Assembly: GCF_030151805.1 (NCBI RefSeq) | Contig: NZ_JASLCN010000017.1 | Coordinates: forward strand, 1-14,766 | DNA from: Fluviicola sp. | GTDB lineage: Bacteria; Bacteroidota; Bacteroidia; Flavobacteriales_D; Crocinitomicaceae | DNA length: 14,766 bases | Reading direction: 5' to 3' | Shown: positions 1 through 5,778 of the stretch, one piece after another | Position numbering within the stretch: position 1 is the first letter of the stretch | How the letters are laid out: each line of letters starts with the position of its first letter | Notes under the pieces: model-generated | The model's database searches: none | What the model was told of the DNA's origin: nothing | Seen by the model: the letters and a program-made list of their open reading frames with translations, nothing else | Made by a program: the position numbers and the translations under genes

Positions 1-1160
1 GTGCTGTAATACAATTTACTATTCGTTCTTTTGGAGCTTTCGTTGGTGTAATTTTCAATTTCATACCGTTCTCCCGGATCAGTCAGCAAATACTCAATTC
101 CGAGTCCGGCCGTTACTTTGTGGTGAGGCCACAGATGGAAACTCATTTGAGGATACAAACTGATGTAATTGAGCGTTGTTTTGTTCAGAATAGTGGTCGT
201 TTTGTCGGATTTAGTTGTGTCGCCGACAATTCTGCGATACGTAATCCTCGGAATGGAATGATATTCCAGGCCTACACCGATTCCGATCTTCTCTGAAAGC
301 TGATAATTGTACGAAATCCCGATACTTTCCTTGAAGATCACACGATGTTGTAGTTCCTTCATCCCAAACATCGTGTTTACTCCAAGGTTCAGAAATAGCT
401 GGTGTTTACGAGGCTGAACTTCAACTTGAGTAAAATTACCCAGGCTGTCAATTGTTCGTTTGACTAAGCTATCCTGGTTAAATGCAAGCAGCACCGGTTT
501 GGACGGCAAAGTATCCAGATCCGGGAACTGACTGAAATCGGTTTCAACTCTTTGATTCAGATTATCCGGAGTTACAGGTTGAGTCATTAAATGAACAGAA
601 GCCGGAGCAATGGTATTTGCTTCAATAGTATGATTCATACTATCTGTTTCGAAAGCAGCGACAATTTTTGTACGGGTACGTTTATTTTTAAATGAATTGC
701 GCATTTTTTTGGAAACTTCCGGAGTGTGATTTTCTGTCGTGTGATGCTTTGAAGAAGTGCTGAATTTGAAAGCAGTTCTCTTTTTAAGATCAATTCCACC
801 TGTTTTTACCGGATTGTAAGAAGCATTTCGATTCGCTGCGATAACCGGTTGAGTGATTTGATTCTTGCTTTCAACGGAAGAAGATGCATTCTTCGCGGCT
901 TTGTTCTGAGCAGAGATTCCTTTTTCGATGCGTGTTTTTTTCTCAGCTGAATCCGAAGCGTTTTCTTTGGTGAAGAAGTATATTCCGACCAACAAAATGG
1001 AAGCGAAGCCCAATGCGGAAGTAAGCCACCAAATCAGGATGCGTCGTCTTTGTTTTTGCTTTTCAGCGTCGTACAATGCAAATGCATCTTGCATGTAACT
1101 TTCGTTGAACTCCAATCCCTCGGGAATCGGATCAAATTCTATGTTGTTAAAATCTTCCAT
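1..1160 (-). CDS. Single-pass membrane protein with C-terminal outer-membrane-type beta-barrel, candidate anti-sigma partner (partial)
   Basis: The ATG at 1160 opens a frame that stays open to the left edge, so about 386 residues are visible and the C-terminus is missing. Residues 1-40 are hydrophilic and would be cytoplasmic, ending in the basic run KQKQRRR. Residues 41-63 form one clear transmembrane helix (starts ILIWWLTSAL). About residues 64-250 are a low-complexity Lys/Ser/Thr/Asn-rich linker. From about residue 252 the pattern changes to alternating amphipathic strands typical of small outer-membrane barrels (for example GIGISYNYQLSEKIGIGVGL and strands near the left edge). The start lies 9 nt after the stop of the sigma factor gene, so the two are probably co-transcribed. 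In Bacteroidota the gene after an ECF sigma factor is often its anti-sigma factor; that role is inferred from position, since the short N-terminus shows no recognisable FecR or zinc anti-sigma domain. The envelope-spanning layout is predicted from sequence only. Confidence 0.75.
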   Translation of the reverse strand, partial: MEDFNNIEFDPIPEGLEFNESYMQDAFALYDAEKQKQRRRILIWWLTSALGFASILLVGIYFFTKENASDSAEKKTRIEKGISAQNKAAKNASSSVESKNQITQPVIAANRNASYNPVKTGGIDLKKRTAFKFSTSSKHHTTENHTPEVSKKMRNSFKNKRTRTKIVAAFETDSMNHTIEANTIAPASVHLMTQPVTPDNLNQRVETDFSQFPDLDTLPSKPVLLAFNQDSLVKRTIDSLGNFTQVEVQPRKHQLFLNLGVNTMFGMKELQHRVIFKESIGISYNYQLSEKIGIGVGLEYHSIPRITYRRIVGDTTKSDKTTTILNKTTLNYISLYPQMSFHLWPHHKVTAGLGIEYLLTDPGERYEIENYTNESSKRTNSKLYYS

Positions 1161-1169
1161 CGCTTTCAA

Positions 1170-1706
1170 TTAATTGATGTCTAACATTTTTCGCAATTTC
1201 TTTTTCGCATCCGAATAGTGCCACATACTGGTGTTTTCGTTGATGTCGAGCAAACTGGCAATTTCGTGATGCTTATATCCGTCAATCGTATACAGATTGA
1301 ATACATTCTTGGTCATCGGAGGCAGGAGCTGGGCTTTTTCCCGGATTAATTCAATCTTTTCCCGGATGATCGCGTCATCTTCATCATCCCAGGACGTTTG
1401 TGTGAATTGCGTAATATCTTCGGTAGGTCTCACACGATCTTGCTCGCGTTTTTCCTTTTTCAACTCGTTGAGTATCGTATTGATGAGGACGCGTTTTGCC
1501 CAATAATCAAACGGATTGTTTTGATCGTATTTTTTCAGGTTCAATAAAATCTTTACGAAACCCAGGTTGAAAAAATGCACCGCTTGTTCCTTTCCGTTTG
1601 AGTAGCGATAGGCCGTGCCGATAAATTTGGCATAACATTGCCTGTAAAAGAGTTCCTGCGCTCTCCTGTCTTCTTCAATACAACGTTTTATCAGTTCGAT
1701 TTCCAC
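1170..1706 (-). CDS. ECF-type sigma-70 family RNA polymerase sigma factor
   Basis: 178 residues, the usual size of an extracytoplasmic-function sigma factor. Residues about 10-85 fit sigma region 2 (core-polymerase and -10 contact; ends with the helix FDYWAKRVLINTILNELKK). Residues 86-125 are an acidic linker. Residues 127-176 fit region 4, with LPPMTKNVFNLYTIDGYKHH leading into a helix-turn-helix that contacts the -35 element. The start is GTG at 1706; there is no in-frame ATG between it and the preceding stop. It sits 18 nt after an outer-membrane barrel gene and 9 nt before a membrane-anchored barrel protein, giving a three-gene operon. The operon is preceded by a motif that recurs before two neighbouring genes, which suggests autoregulation and a local cell-surface regulon. 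The family call is confident; the stimulus is unknown. Confidence 0.9.
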   Translation of the reverse strand: MEIELIKRCIEEDRRAQELFYRQCYAKFIGTAYRYSNGKEQAVHFFNLGFVKILLNLKKYDQNNPFDYWAKRVLINTILNELKKEKREQDRVRPTEDITQFTQTSWDDEDDAIIREKIELIREKAQLLPPMTKNVFNLYTIDGYKHHEIASLLDINENTSMWHYSDAKKKLRKMLDIN

Positions 1707-1724
1707 GGAATGCTTTTTGTCGAA

Positions 1725-2429
1725 TTAAAACTTAGCTGTTAAACCAATTGATAGAAAGGGTCCGCCAAGACCCACTTCCGTAAGTAAACTCATGCTTTCA
1801 CTGAAGTTGTAGCGCAAACCATAACAAATTCGACCCGTGATTGGAAAGCCGCGTGAAATATCCATGCCGGAACTGCTTGGCATTCCTCCTTCTCCTTTCT
1901 GCTTTTCTTCCTTGAACTTGCTAAACTTCAGATTAAATCCCAATGCTGTGTAGAAATAGGTATTCACTTTTGGACGGTCCACAAAAAAATGACGGGTATA
2001 AACCACCTGAGAACGCAAACGGTGCATACTGTAAAACAGGTTGCTGCTGGAAATATCGTAGCCCGAGGAACCGTTCCAGATAGAATCTGTTCGTGTACCC
2101 GACGCTTTATAACCATTGTAAGTGATCATAAAACCAAGACTGTTTTTTTTGTCCCATTTGTAATCAAAGCGAAGGAAAATCGGCTTTATTTTGATATCTG
2201 TAACAACCAAATCTGTTTGGGAAGATTGAATGTTGTTAATGCTGTCAACCATATAATAGGTCGTTGTTTCCTGGTTCGGAGAGTAGAAATAACTGACCAA
2301 TCCATAGCCAATAGAAAGGTTAAACTTCTTAAACGGTTTTTCAGCTTGTTGTGCGGAGCCAATGACCGGCAAAAGCAGCATGCTTAAAAGCGCGAATTTC
2401 CAAAAAGAACCCAATTGTATTGTCTTCAT
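1725..2429 (-). CDS. Small outer-membrane beta-barrel protein (paralogue of the 2582-3214 product)
   Basis: 234 residues. A Sec signal peptide is evident: MKTIQLGS, then the hydrophobic stretch FALLSMLLLPVIGSA, with likely cleavage before QQ near residue 26. The rest alternates polar and hydrophobic residues in strand-length blocks (FNLSIGYGLVSYFY, IFLRFDYKW, LGFMITYNGY) and ends in Phe, the usual terminal residue recognised by the BAM assembly machine. The C-terminal stretch GLRYNFSES...TEVGLGGPF matches the end of the upstream barrel (GLRYSFSKH...AELGIGGPL), so the two are paralogues. It is the first gene of the sigma-factor operon, and its promoter region carries the shared AAGGTTTT-N10-ATTGT motif. 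No enzymatic or transport function can be read from the sequence; it may be a structural or sensory partner of the sigma system. Confidence 0.85.
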   Translation of the reverse strand: MKTIQLGSFWKFALLSMLLLPVIGSAQQAEKPFKKFNLSIGYGLVSYFYSPNQETTTYYMVDSINNIQSSQTDLVVTDIKIKPIFLRFDYKWDKKNSLGFMITYNGYKASGTRTDSIWNGSSGYDISSSNLFYSMHRLRSQVVYTRHFFVDRPKVNTYFYTALGFNLKFSKFKEEKQKGEGGMPSSSGMDISRGFPITGRICYGLRYNFSESMSLLTEVGLGGPFLSIGLTAKF

Positions 2430-2464
2430 AATACTTTGCTCAAAGATGAGGTTTCAGTGAATAA

Positions 2465-2487
2465 ACAATTGTCAAATCAAAAACCTT
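2465..2487 (-). promoter_or_regulatory. Shared two-part promoter motif, copy A (before barrel-sigma operon)
   Basis: Read on the minus strand: AAGGTTTT (2487-2480), 10 nt, ATTGT (2469-2465), followed by TTAT, 35 nt before the ATG at 2429. Copies with identical internal spacing lie at 3245-3267 and 4321-4343. The first block would fit a -35 element and ATTGT plus the following T/A-rich bases a -10 region. Recognition by the sigma factor of this operon is inferred; a transcription-factor operator is the alternative. Confidence 0.6.
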
Positions 2488-2505
2488 TGGTCGATGATGA
2501 TTTTT

Positions 2506-2542
2506 TTCAATAATTCCGCCAAAATTAGACGGAATTATTGAA
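2506..2542. repeat. Perfect 13-bp inverted repeat between the two barrel genes
   Basis: TTCAATAATTCCG (2506-2518) and its exact reverse complement CGGAATTATTGAA (2530-2542) flank an 11-nt loop. It lies 40 nt after the stop of the barrel gene at 2582-3214, so it could end that transcript on the minus strand. No U-tract follows it in that direction (AAAAAATC follows instead), so it is not a canonical intrinsic terminator. It could also act as an RNA-stabilising 3' hairpin or an operator. Confidence 0.55.
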
Positions 2543-2581
2543 TTTGAATAGATTAGGCCTGAAAACAGGGTGTTTGAATCA

Positions 2582-3214
2582 TTAGAAACGGAAATGAAAA
2601 CCGGCATTAAACAACGGACCACCGATTCCCAATTCGGCATTCACACCAAAATGTTTACTGAAAGAATAACGCAACCCGGCATAGGTTCTCAAAGAAACAG
2701 GCAGATTGATATTGAGTGGATATTCGTTTCTGGAAGCTGTAGTGCCATTGATAATCAATTTTCTTATCTGATTGTTCATCCCGACACCACCTCCAATGTA
2801 CACATCTATGTTGGGATTGGAAATAGGGAAGTGGTAGGCAATGCGTATTTGTGTCTTAAAGCGATTCACAATGTACTGAGCTTCGCTTTGAATCCCGGAG
2901 TTAAATTCCGTTACTGTTCCGGTAGATTTTCGTTGCAGGTAGTAAAAATCAATTCCTAAACTGAATGAAGGAGTCAATAAATGATCGTAACGAAGACCTA
3001 AAGTTCCCAGGCTGTTGATGTTATTGAATTCGAATTGATCCTGCTGACCGTTCATCGTTGACAAAGACTGGAAATTCAAAGTTGTATTCGGACCGTAAGA
3101 AACTTCCAGGTAATTTTTCAATTTTGGAGTTGGTTCTTTCTGAGCCGAAACAAATGTTCCTGCTAGTAATAAAATTCCGGTAAAGAGGTGCGTTTTTTTG
3201 ATTAATCGTTTCAT
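2582..3214 (-). CDS. Small outer-membrane beta-barrel protein
   Basis: 210 residues starting at the ATG at 3214. The signal peptide is MKRLIKKTHLF followed by TGILLLAGTFVSA, with cleavage expected before QKE near residue 24. The mature part shows repeated amphipathic strands (YLEVSYGP, LGLRYDHLL, FSLGIDFYYLQRK, IRIAYHFPI, VYIGGGVGMN) and ends in GFHFRF, a C-terminal aromatic typical of BAM substrates. The last strands resemble those of the 1725-2429 product, so the pair arose by duplication. It appears to be transcribed alone: a promoter motif lies 30 nt upstream, a strong terminator closes the preceding gene, and a 13-bp inverted repeat follows. It resembles the generic outer-membrane beta-barrel (PorT/OmpW-like) class, whose members have diverse or unknown roles; no specific function is claimed. 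Confidence 0.85.
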   Translation of the reverse strand: MKRLIKKTHLFTGILLLAGTFVSAQKEPTPKLKNYLEVSYGPNTTLNFQSLSTMNGQQDQFEFNNINSLGTLGLRYDHLLTPSFSLGIDFYYLQRKSTGTVTEFNSGIQSEAQYIVNRFKTQIRIAYHFPISNPNIDVYIGGGVGMNNQIRKLIINGTTASRNEYPLNINLPVSLRTYAGLRYSFSKHFGVNAELGIGGPLFNAGFHFRF

Positions 3215-3244
3215 GATATTTGATTTTAGTATTCTGATTATAAG

Positions 3245-3267
3245 ACAATTCTCACATCTAAAACCTT
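3245..3267 (-). promoter_or_regulatory. Shared two-part promoter motif, copy B (before barrel gene)
   Basis: On the minus strand: AAGGTTTT (3267-3260), 10 nt, ATTGT (3249-3245), then CTTATAA, 30 nt before the ATG at 3214. Similarity to copy A extends through the spacer (GATnTGAnA in both). Three bases CCC precede the first block, as in copy C. Confidence 0.6.
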
Positions 3268-3351
3268 GGGTTAAAACGACGGAAAAAAGTTTTTTTCAAT
3301 GGTTTTGCGTGCTTTTTTGGAAATCATCTAAATTCCCGGATAAGATTTTCT

Positions 3352-3378
3352 CAAAAAAAAAGTCCGCATGTAGCGGAC
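3352..3378 (-). terminator. Intrinsic terminator after the T9SS protein gene
   Basis: Read on the minus strand: GTCCGC, loop TACAT, GCGGAC, followed at once by nine T residues. It lies 36 nt after the stop of the 3414-4292 gene and is a textbook intrinsic terminator, isolating that gene from the barrel gene downstream. Confidence 0.85.
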
Positions 3379-3413
3379 CTTCTTTTTCTGGAGCAGGGGT
3401 GACTGACAGAGAC

Positions 3414-4292
3414 TTATTGTTTGACAAATTTTAAGCGTTTGGATGAACCATTCGAAAAGACCAAATCACAGAAGTAAACACCGGATGTAAAGTGACTTGT
3501 TTCTACCTGGTATATTTCTGTATTGCCCGACATTTCGAACAACTGTTTTCCATGAATGTCTTTCACAGAAATGTATTGCACGGGTTCGTCGCTTTGTACG
3601 GTAAGCTGATTGGTTACCGGATTCGGGTATAACTCAATTTGGGCAGTATTTTCAGTGATCCCGAGTGTATTGTATACAAAACTCAGGTCATCGAGATACA
3701 ATTCGTTTGTAACAACGGATTCATCTGTTGTATTGATGATGAAAACCTGGATTGAATCCGGAGTTGCGTTGCTCAAATAATTGACAGGAACGCTGAAGCG
3801 GATGTAATTTGCACTTGCTCCCCCTTCAAAAAGAGCTGCACCAACAGTTTCCGGACTACCTGAACCACTGTTCCATTTGGAAGAACTGAATTCCAGTTGA
3901 AACGGAACATTGCCCGGAGAACTTAATTTGTACCAGCCAACCAATGAATCCGGACGATGACTAAAAGGATGTCCGATAATTTCCGTATCGTTGACCATAT
4001 CGATTGTTCCAAGCATCAGAACTGCTGGAATGGTATCCATTTCTCCGTCACCACCAACATCGCTTACACTGGTTTTCAACTTCAATGCATACGTTCCGCC
4101 GTGAGCATCTGTTGATTTAATAGCAGACGGATCTGCACCAAATATGCTTATAGCATTTGTTCCCGACCAATACTGAGGATCTTCATAAAGGGTATGATTG
4201 ACCCAGTTTTCAAAACCTCCGTTTGGAAATGATTGAGCATTCAGGGCACCCGTTGCACCAATGAATGAAATAAATAAGAATTGTTTTTTCAT
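3414..4292 (-). CDS. Secreted protein with T9SS type A C-terminal sorting domain
   Basis: 292 residues. The signal peptide MKKQFLFISFIGATGALNAQ has its cleavage site near residue 20. The mature N-terminus SFPNGGFENWVNHT...YWSGTN resembles the start of PCMD-type or carbohydrate-binding beta-sandwich domains in Bacteroidota, which often end in a strand like YLDDLSF (199-205 here). Residues about 219-292 are a type IX secretion sorting domain: LYPNPV at 221-226, a central SVKDIHGKQLF strand, then FTSGVYFCDL and a final KRLKFVKQ. The protein should cross the inner membrane by Sec and the outer membrane by T9SS, and be released or anchored at the surface. It has its own promoter motif (copy C) and terminator. 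Its place beside a sigma factor and barrels suggests a surface regulon. The ligand or substrate is not evident. Confidence 0.88.
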   Translation of the reverse strand: MKKQFLFISFIGATGALNAQSFPNGGFENWVNHTLYEDPQYWSGTNAISIFGADPSAIKSTDAHGGTYALKLKTSVSDVGGDGEMDTIPAVLMLGTIDMVNDTEIIGHPFSHRPDSLVGWYKLSSPGNVPFQLEFSSSKWNSGSGSPETVGAALFEGGASANYIRFSVPVNYLSNATPDSIQVFIINTTDESVVTNELYLDDLSFVYNTLGITENTAQIELYPNPVTNQLTVQSDEPVQYISVKDIHGKQLFEMSGNTEIYQVETSHFTSGVYFCDLVFSNGSSKRLKFVKQ

Positions 4293-4320
4293 AGTGATTC
4301 TTTTCTTGTTTACCCTTTAA

Positions 4321-4343
4321 ACAATCAGGAATGACAAAACCTT
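4321..4343 (-). promoter_or_regulatory. Shared two-part promoter motif, copy C (before T9SS protein)
   Basis: On the minus strand: AAGGTTTT (4343-4336), 10 nt, ATTGT (4325-4321), then TTAAA, 28 nt before the ATG at 4292. The spacer differs from copies A and B while both blocks and their separation are kept, which argues that the blocks are what is selected. The phhAB terminator lies directly upstream. Confidence 0.6.
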
Positions 4344-4354
4344 GGGGCAAGTAG

Positions 4355-4426
4355 AAAAAAAATCTCTTCCGTCACTTCGAATGTCCCGGCGTTTCATCCG
4401 GGATGTATCGGGAAGTAAGGAAGAGA
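4355..4426 (-). terminator. Long nested-hairpin terminator after phhB
   Basis: On the minus strand the outer arms TCTCTTCC (4426-4419) and GGAAGAGA (4370-4363) enclose a second stem TTACTTC/GAAGTGA (one U-G pair) and an inner stem TCCCGG/CCGGGA with an 8-nt loop. Eight T residues (4362-4355) follow. The inner TCCCG...CGGGA and the outer CACTTCGA-type sequences resemble the REP-like palindromes at 10435-10477 and 10617-10634. Confidence 0.75.
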
Positions 4427-4449
4427 AATTTCAAAAATCACTTAAGTAC

Positions 4450-4707
4450 TCAGACACTCATCTGCGAAACTTCATCATAAAGATTGGTAATCGCTTCCAC
4501 GAGTGCGTGATCGCGTGTGGTAATTTGATGCTGATCGTGGGAGTAAACCGCGATACTTAATTCGGAGCAATGCCGGATTGTCAGATCGGGATGGTGATCT
4601 TGCTGATCGGCTAGTTTTGCGATTTGGAGAACAAAATCTGCCAGTTCCGTCTGGTTTTTGAACTGCACGACGGTTCTAAATTGATGTGCTATGAGATTCC
4701 AATGCAT
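4450..4707 (-). CDS. phhB: Pterin-4-alpha-carbinolamine dehydratase
   Basis: 85 residues. The enzyme dehydrates 4a-hydroxytetrahydrobiopterin (or a related pterin), the by-product of aromatic amino acid hydroxylases, so that the cofactor can be reduced and reused. The family signature is clear: DHHPD at 37-41 with the paired catalytic His38 and His39, the strand LSIAVYSH with His57, and the TTRDHALVEAI helix starting near residue 63. The protein lacks the first helix of longer family members but keeps the early Trp (W3) and the FRTVVQFKNQTEL strand-helix. Its ATG at 4707 lies inside the end of phhA (32-nt overlap, different frame), so the two are translationally linked. The pairing with phenylalanine hydroxylase fits the function well. 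Confidence 0.92.
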   Translation of the reverse strand: MHWNLIAHQFRTVVQFKNQTELADFVLQIAKLADQQDHHPDLTIRHCSELSIAVYSHDQHQITTRDHALVEAITNLYDEVSQMSV

Positions 4708-5422
4708 GAGTGTATTTTTTTGAAAGGATTTGTATTGTTTGTTCTAATTGAGCCAGATCATTCAGCACAAAGTAATTTTGCTGCAGTTCGCTGGTACAGA
4801 AATCGGTTTGAATAATCTGTTCTGCGTCGAAAGGATGATGAACCACTTCTCCTGAATCTGAAAGACTGGAGATTGATTCGTGAAAGGAAGAAATAATTCC
4901 TGCCCCGAAAATGCGAAGTTCGCCTCCTTCGGAAATCAATCCGAATTCGATGGTGAACCAGTACAAACGTTGTAATTGCAGCAGGATTTCCGGATTGCTT
5001 TTGTGGGCTTTTCCCAAAATCCCGAATTGATGAATGAAACGCGCGTACCCCGGATTGGAAAGCAGGGGAATGTGTCCGAAAATATCGTGAAACATATCCG
5101 GTTCTTCCAGGTAATCCAGTTTGTCTTTTGAACGCAGCCAGGTAGACGAAGGAAACTTTTTCTCCGAAAGCAATTCAAAGAATTCGTCCACTTCAATCAA
5201 TCCCGGAACACAAGCTATTTCCCAGCCGGTGTGCTCCGAAAACCATGCGTTGATCTTTTCGAAATGAGGAAGCTGATACGGATTCAACACAGCATTCATT
5301 GATTCAAGAGCTTCCAGGTAATTGCGGGAAGCTTTGTGTTTCAGGTTTTCAATCTGTCGCTCAAATAAGGTCGACCAAACAGCTAAATCTTCTGCTGTGT
5401 ACTGTTCAAATTGTTGTTTCAT
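4676..5422 (-). CDS. phhA: Phenylalanine 4-monooxygenase (phenylalanine hydroxylase)
   Basis: 248 residues, the length of single-domain bacterial enzymes. It converts L-Phe to L-Tyr using O2, non-haem Fe(II) and a reduced pterin. The iron site is complete: FHDIFGHIP at 111-119 supplies His112 and His117, and YWFTIEFGL at 154-162 supplies Glu159. Other conserved pieces are PGLIEVDEFFELLSEKKFPS and TWLRSKDKLDYLEEPD just before the iron site. No N-terminal ACT regulatory domain is present, as usual in bacteria. Its end overlaps phhB. Upstream (minus strand) is a Tyr-rich leader peptide and an intrinsic terminator 29 nt before the ATG, which suggests transcription attenuation and a role in Tyr supply rather than only Phe breakdown. 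Confidence 0.95.
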   Translation of the reverse strand: MKQQFEQYTAEDLAVWSTLFERQIENLKHKASRNYLEALESMNAVLNPYQLPHFEKINAWFSEHTGWEIACVPGLIEVDEFFELLSEKKFPSSTWLRSKDKLDYLEEPDMFHDIFGHIPLLSNPGYARFIHQFGILGKAHKSNPEILLQLQRLYWFTIEFGLISEGGELRIFGAGIISSFHESISSLSDSGEVVHHPFDAEQIIQTDFCTSELQQNYFVLNDLAQLEQTIQILSKKYTHALESHSTSI

Positions 5423-5440
5423 TTCAAAAAAGAAAAAATG

Positions 5441-5480
5441 GATAAATAAAAAAAGCCCGGTTCGAAAGAACCGGGCTTTT
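5441..5480 (-). terminator. Terminator in the phhA leader (attenuator)
   Basis: On the minus strand a 13-bp perfect stem AAAAGCCCGGTTC / GAACCGGGCTTTT with a 4-nt TTTC loop is followed by TTTATTT. It lies between the leader peptide stop (5505) and the phhA ATG (5422), so it is placed to abort transcription before phhA. The 5' arm (CGGTTCTT, 5473-5466) can instead pair with AGGAACCG at 5517-5510, inside the last codons of the leader peptide (8 bp, one G-U). Confidence 0.8.
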
Positions 5481-5504
5481 CAGCTATAAAGTTTGCATAA
5501 CGAC

Positions 5505-5567
5505 TTATTCGGTTCCTGGATTTAGAAACGCATAATAATAAGTGCTGATGTGCATATGTTTGTTCAT
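5505..5567 (-). CDS. Tyr-rich leader peptide of the phhAB operon
   Basis: A 20-codon ORF encodes MNKHMHISTYYYAFLNPGTE and ends 24 nt before an intrinsic terminator. Residues 10-12 are three consecutive Tyr codons (TAT) followed two codons later by Phe, the pattern of amino-acid-sensing attenuators. If a ribosome stalls on the Tyr codons, AGGAACCG (5517-5510), 17 nt or more downstream, stays free to pair with the terminator's 5' arm. A ribosome reaching the stop codon covers it and lets the terminator form. The sensed amino acid would then be Tyr, the product of PhhA. The start is uncertain: a possible promoter ends at 5572, so translation may begin at Met5 (5555) or on an almost leaderless transcript. 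Low-Tyr derepression is inferred, not shown. Confidence 0.7.
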   Translation of the reverse strand: MNKHMHISTYYYAFLNPGTE

Positions 5568-5571
5568 GTCA

Positions 5572-5603
5572 CAAATGTATGATAATGTTTTATAAATAAC
5601 AAA
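5572..5603 (-). promoter_or_regulatory. Candidate housekeeping promoter of the phhAB leader transcript
   Basis: On the minus strand TTTG (5603-5600), 20 nt, TACATTTG (5579-5572) matches the Bacteroidota -33 TTTG and -7 TAnnTTTG boxes with a usual spacing. Transcription would begin around the first codons of the leader ORF, leaving almost no 5' UTR. Confidence 0.5.
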
Positions 5604-5683
5604 TATTAGGCATATTGTTTATTTGTAATCTATCTAAAGTTGCATTGATTGGAGGTTTTCCTGTCAATGAAGAGGTTCAATCT

Positions 5684-5756
5684 GTTCAAAAGGTAAAAAG
5701 TTCAATGTCTTTTTCGTACAGAACATTGAACTTTTTCAACCTTTAAACTTTTGAAC
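5684..5756 (-). terminator. Nested inverted repeat after the AsmA-family gene, probable terminator
   Basis: Inner arms AAAAAGTTCAATGT (5695-5708) and ACATTGAACTTTTT (5723-5736) are a perfect 14-bp inverted repeat with a 14-nt loop. Outer arms GTTCAAAAG (5684-5692) and CTTTTGAAC (5748-5756) are a second perfect 9-bp pair. It starts 23 nt after the AsmA stop. The T-rich 3' arm fits a terminator in either direction; the two-layer design is unusual. Confidence 0.55.
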
Positions 5757-5778
5757 GATAACACTTCTCTCTTATAAT

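Noticed and set aside
4450..4707. phhB as an N-terminally truncated gene
   Set aside because: The paired histidines and downstream strand-helix elements are intact, and short members starting just before the conserved Trp are plausible for this family.
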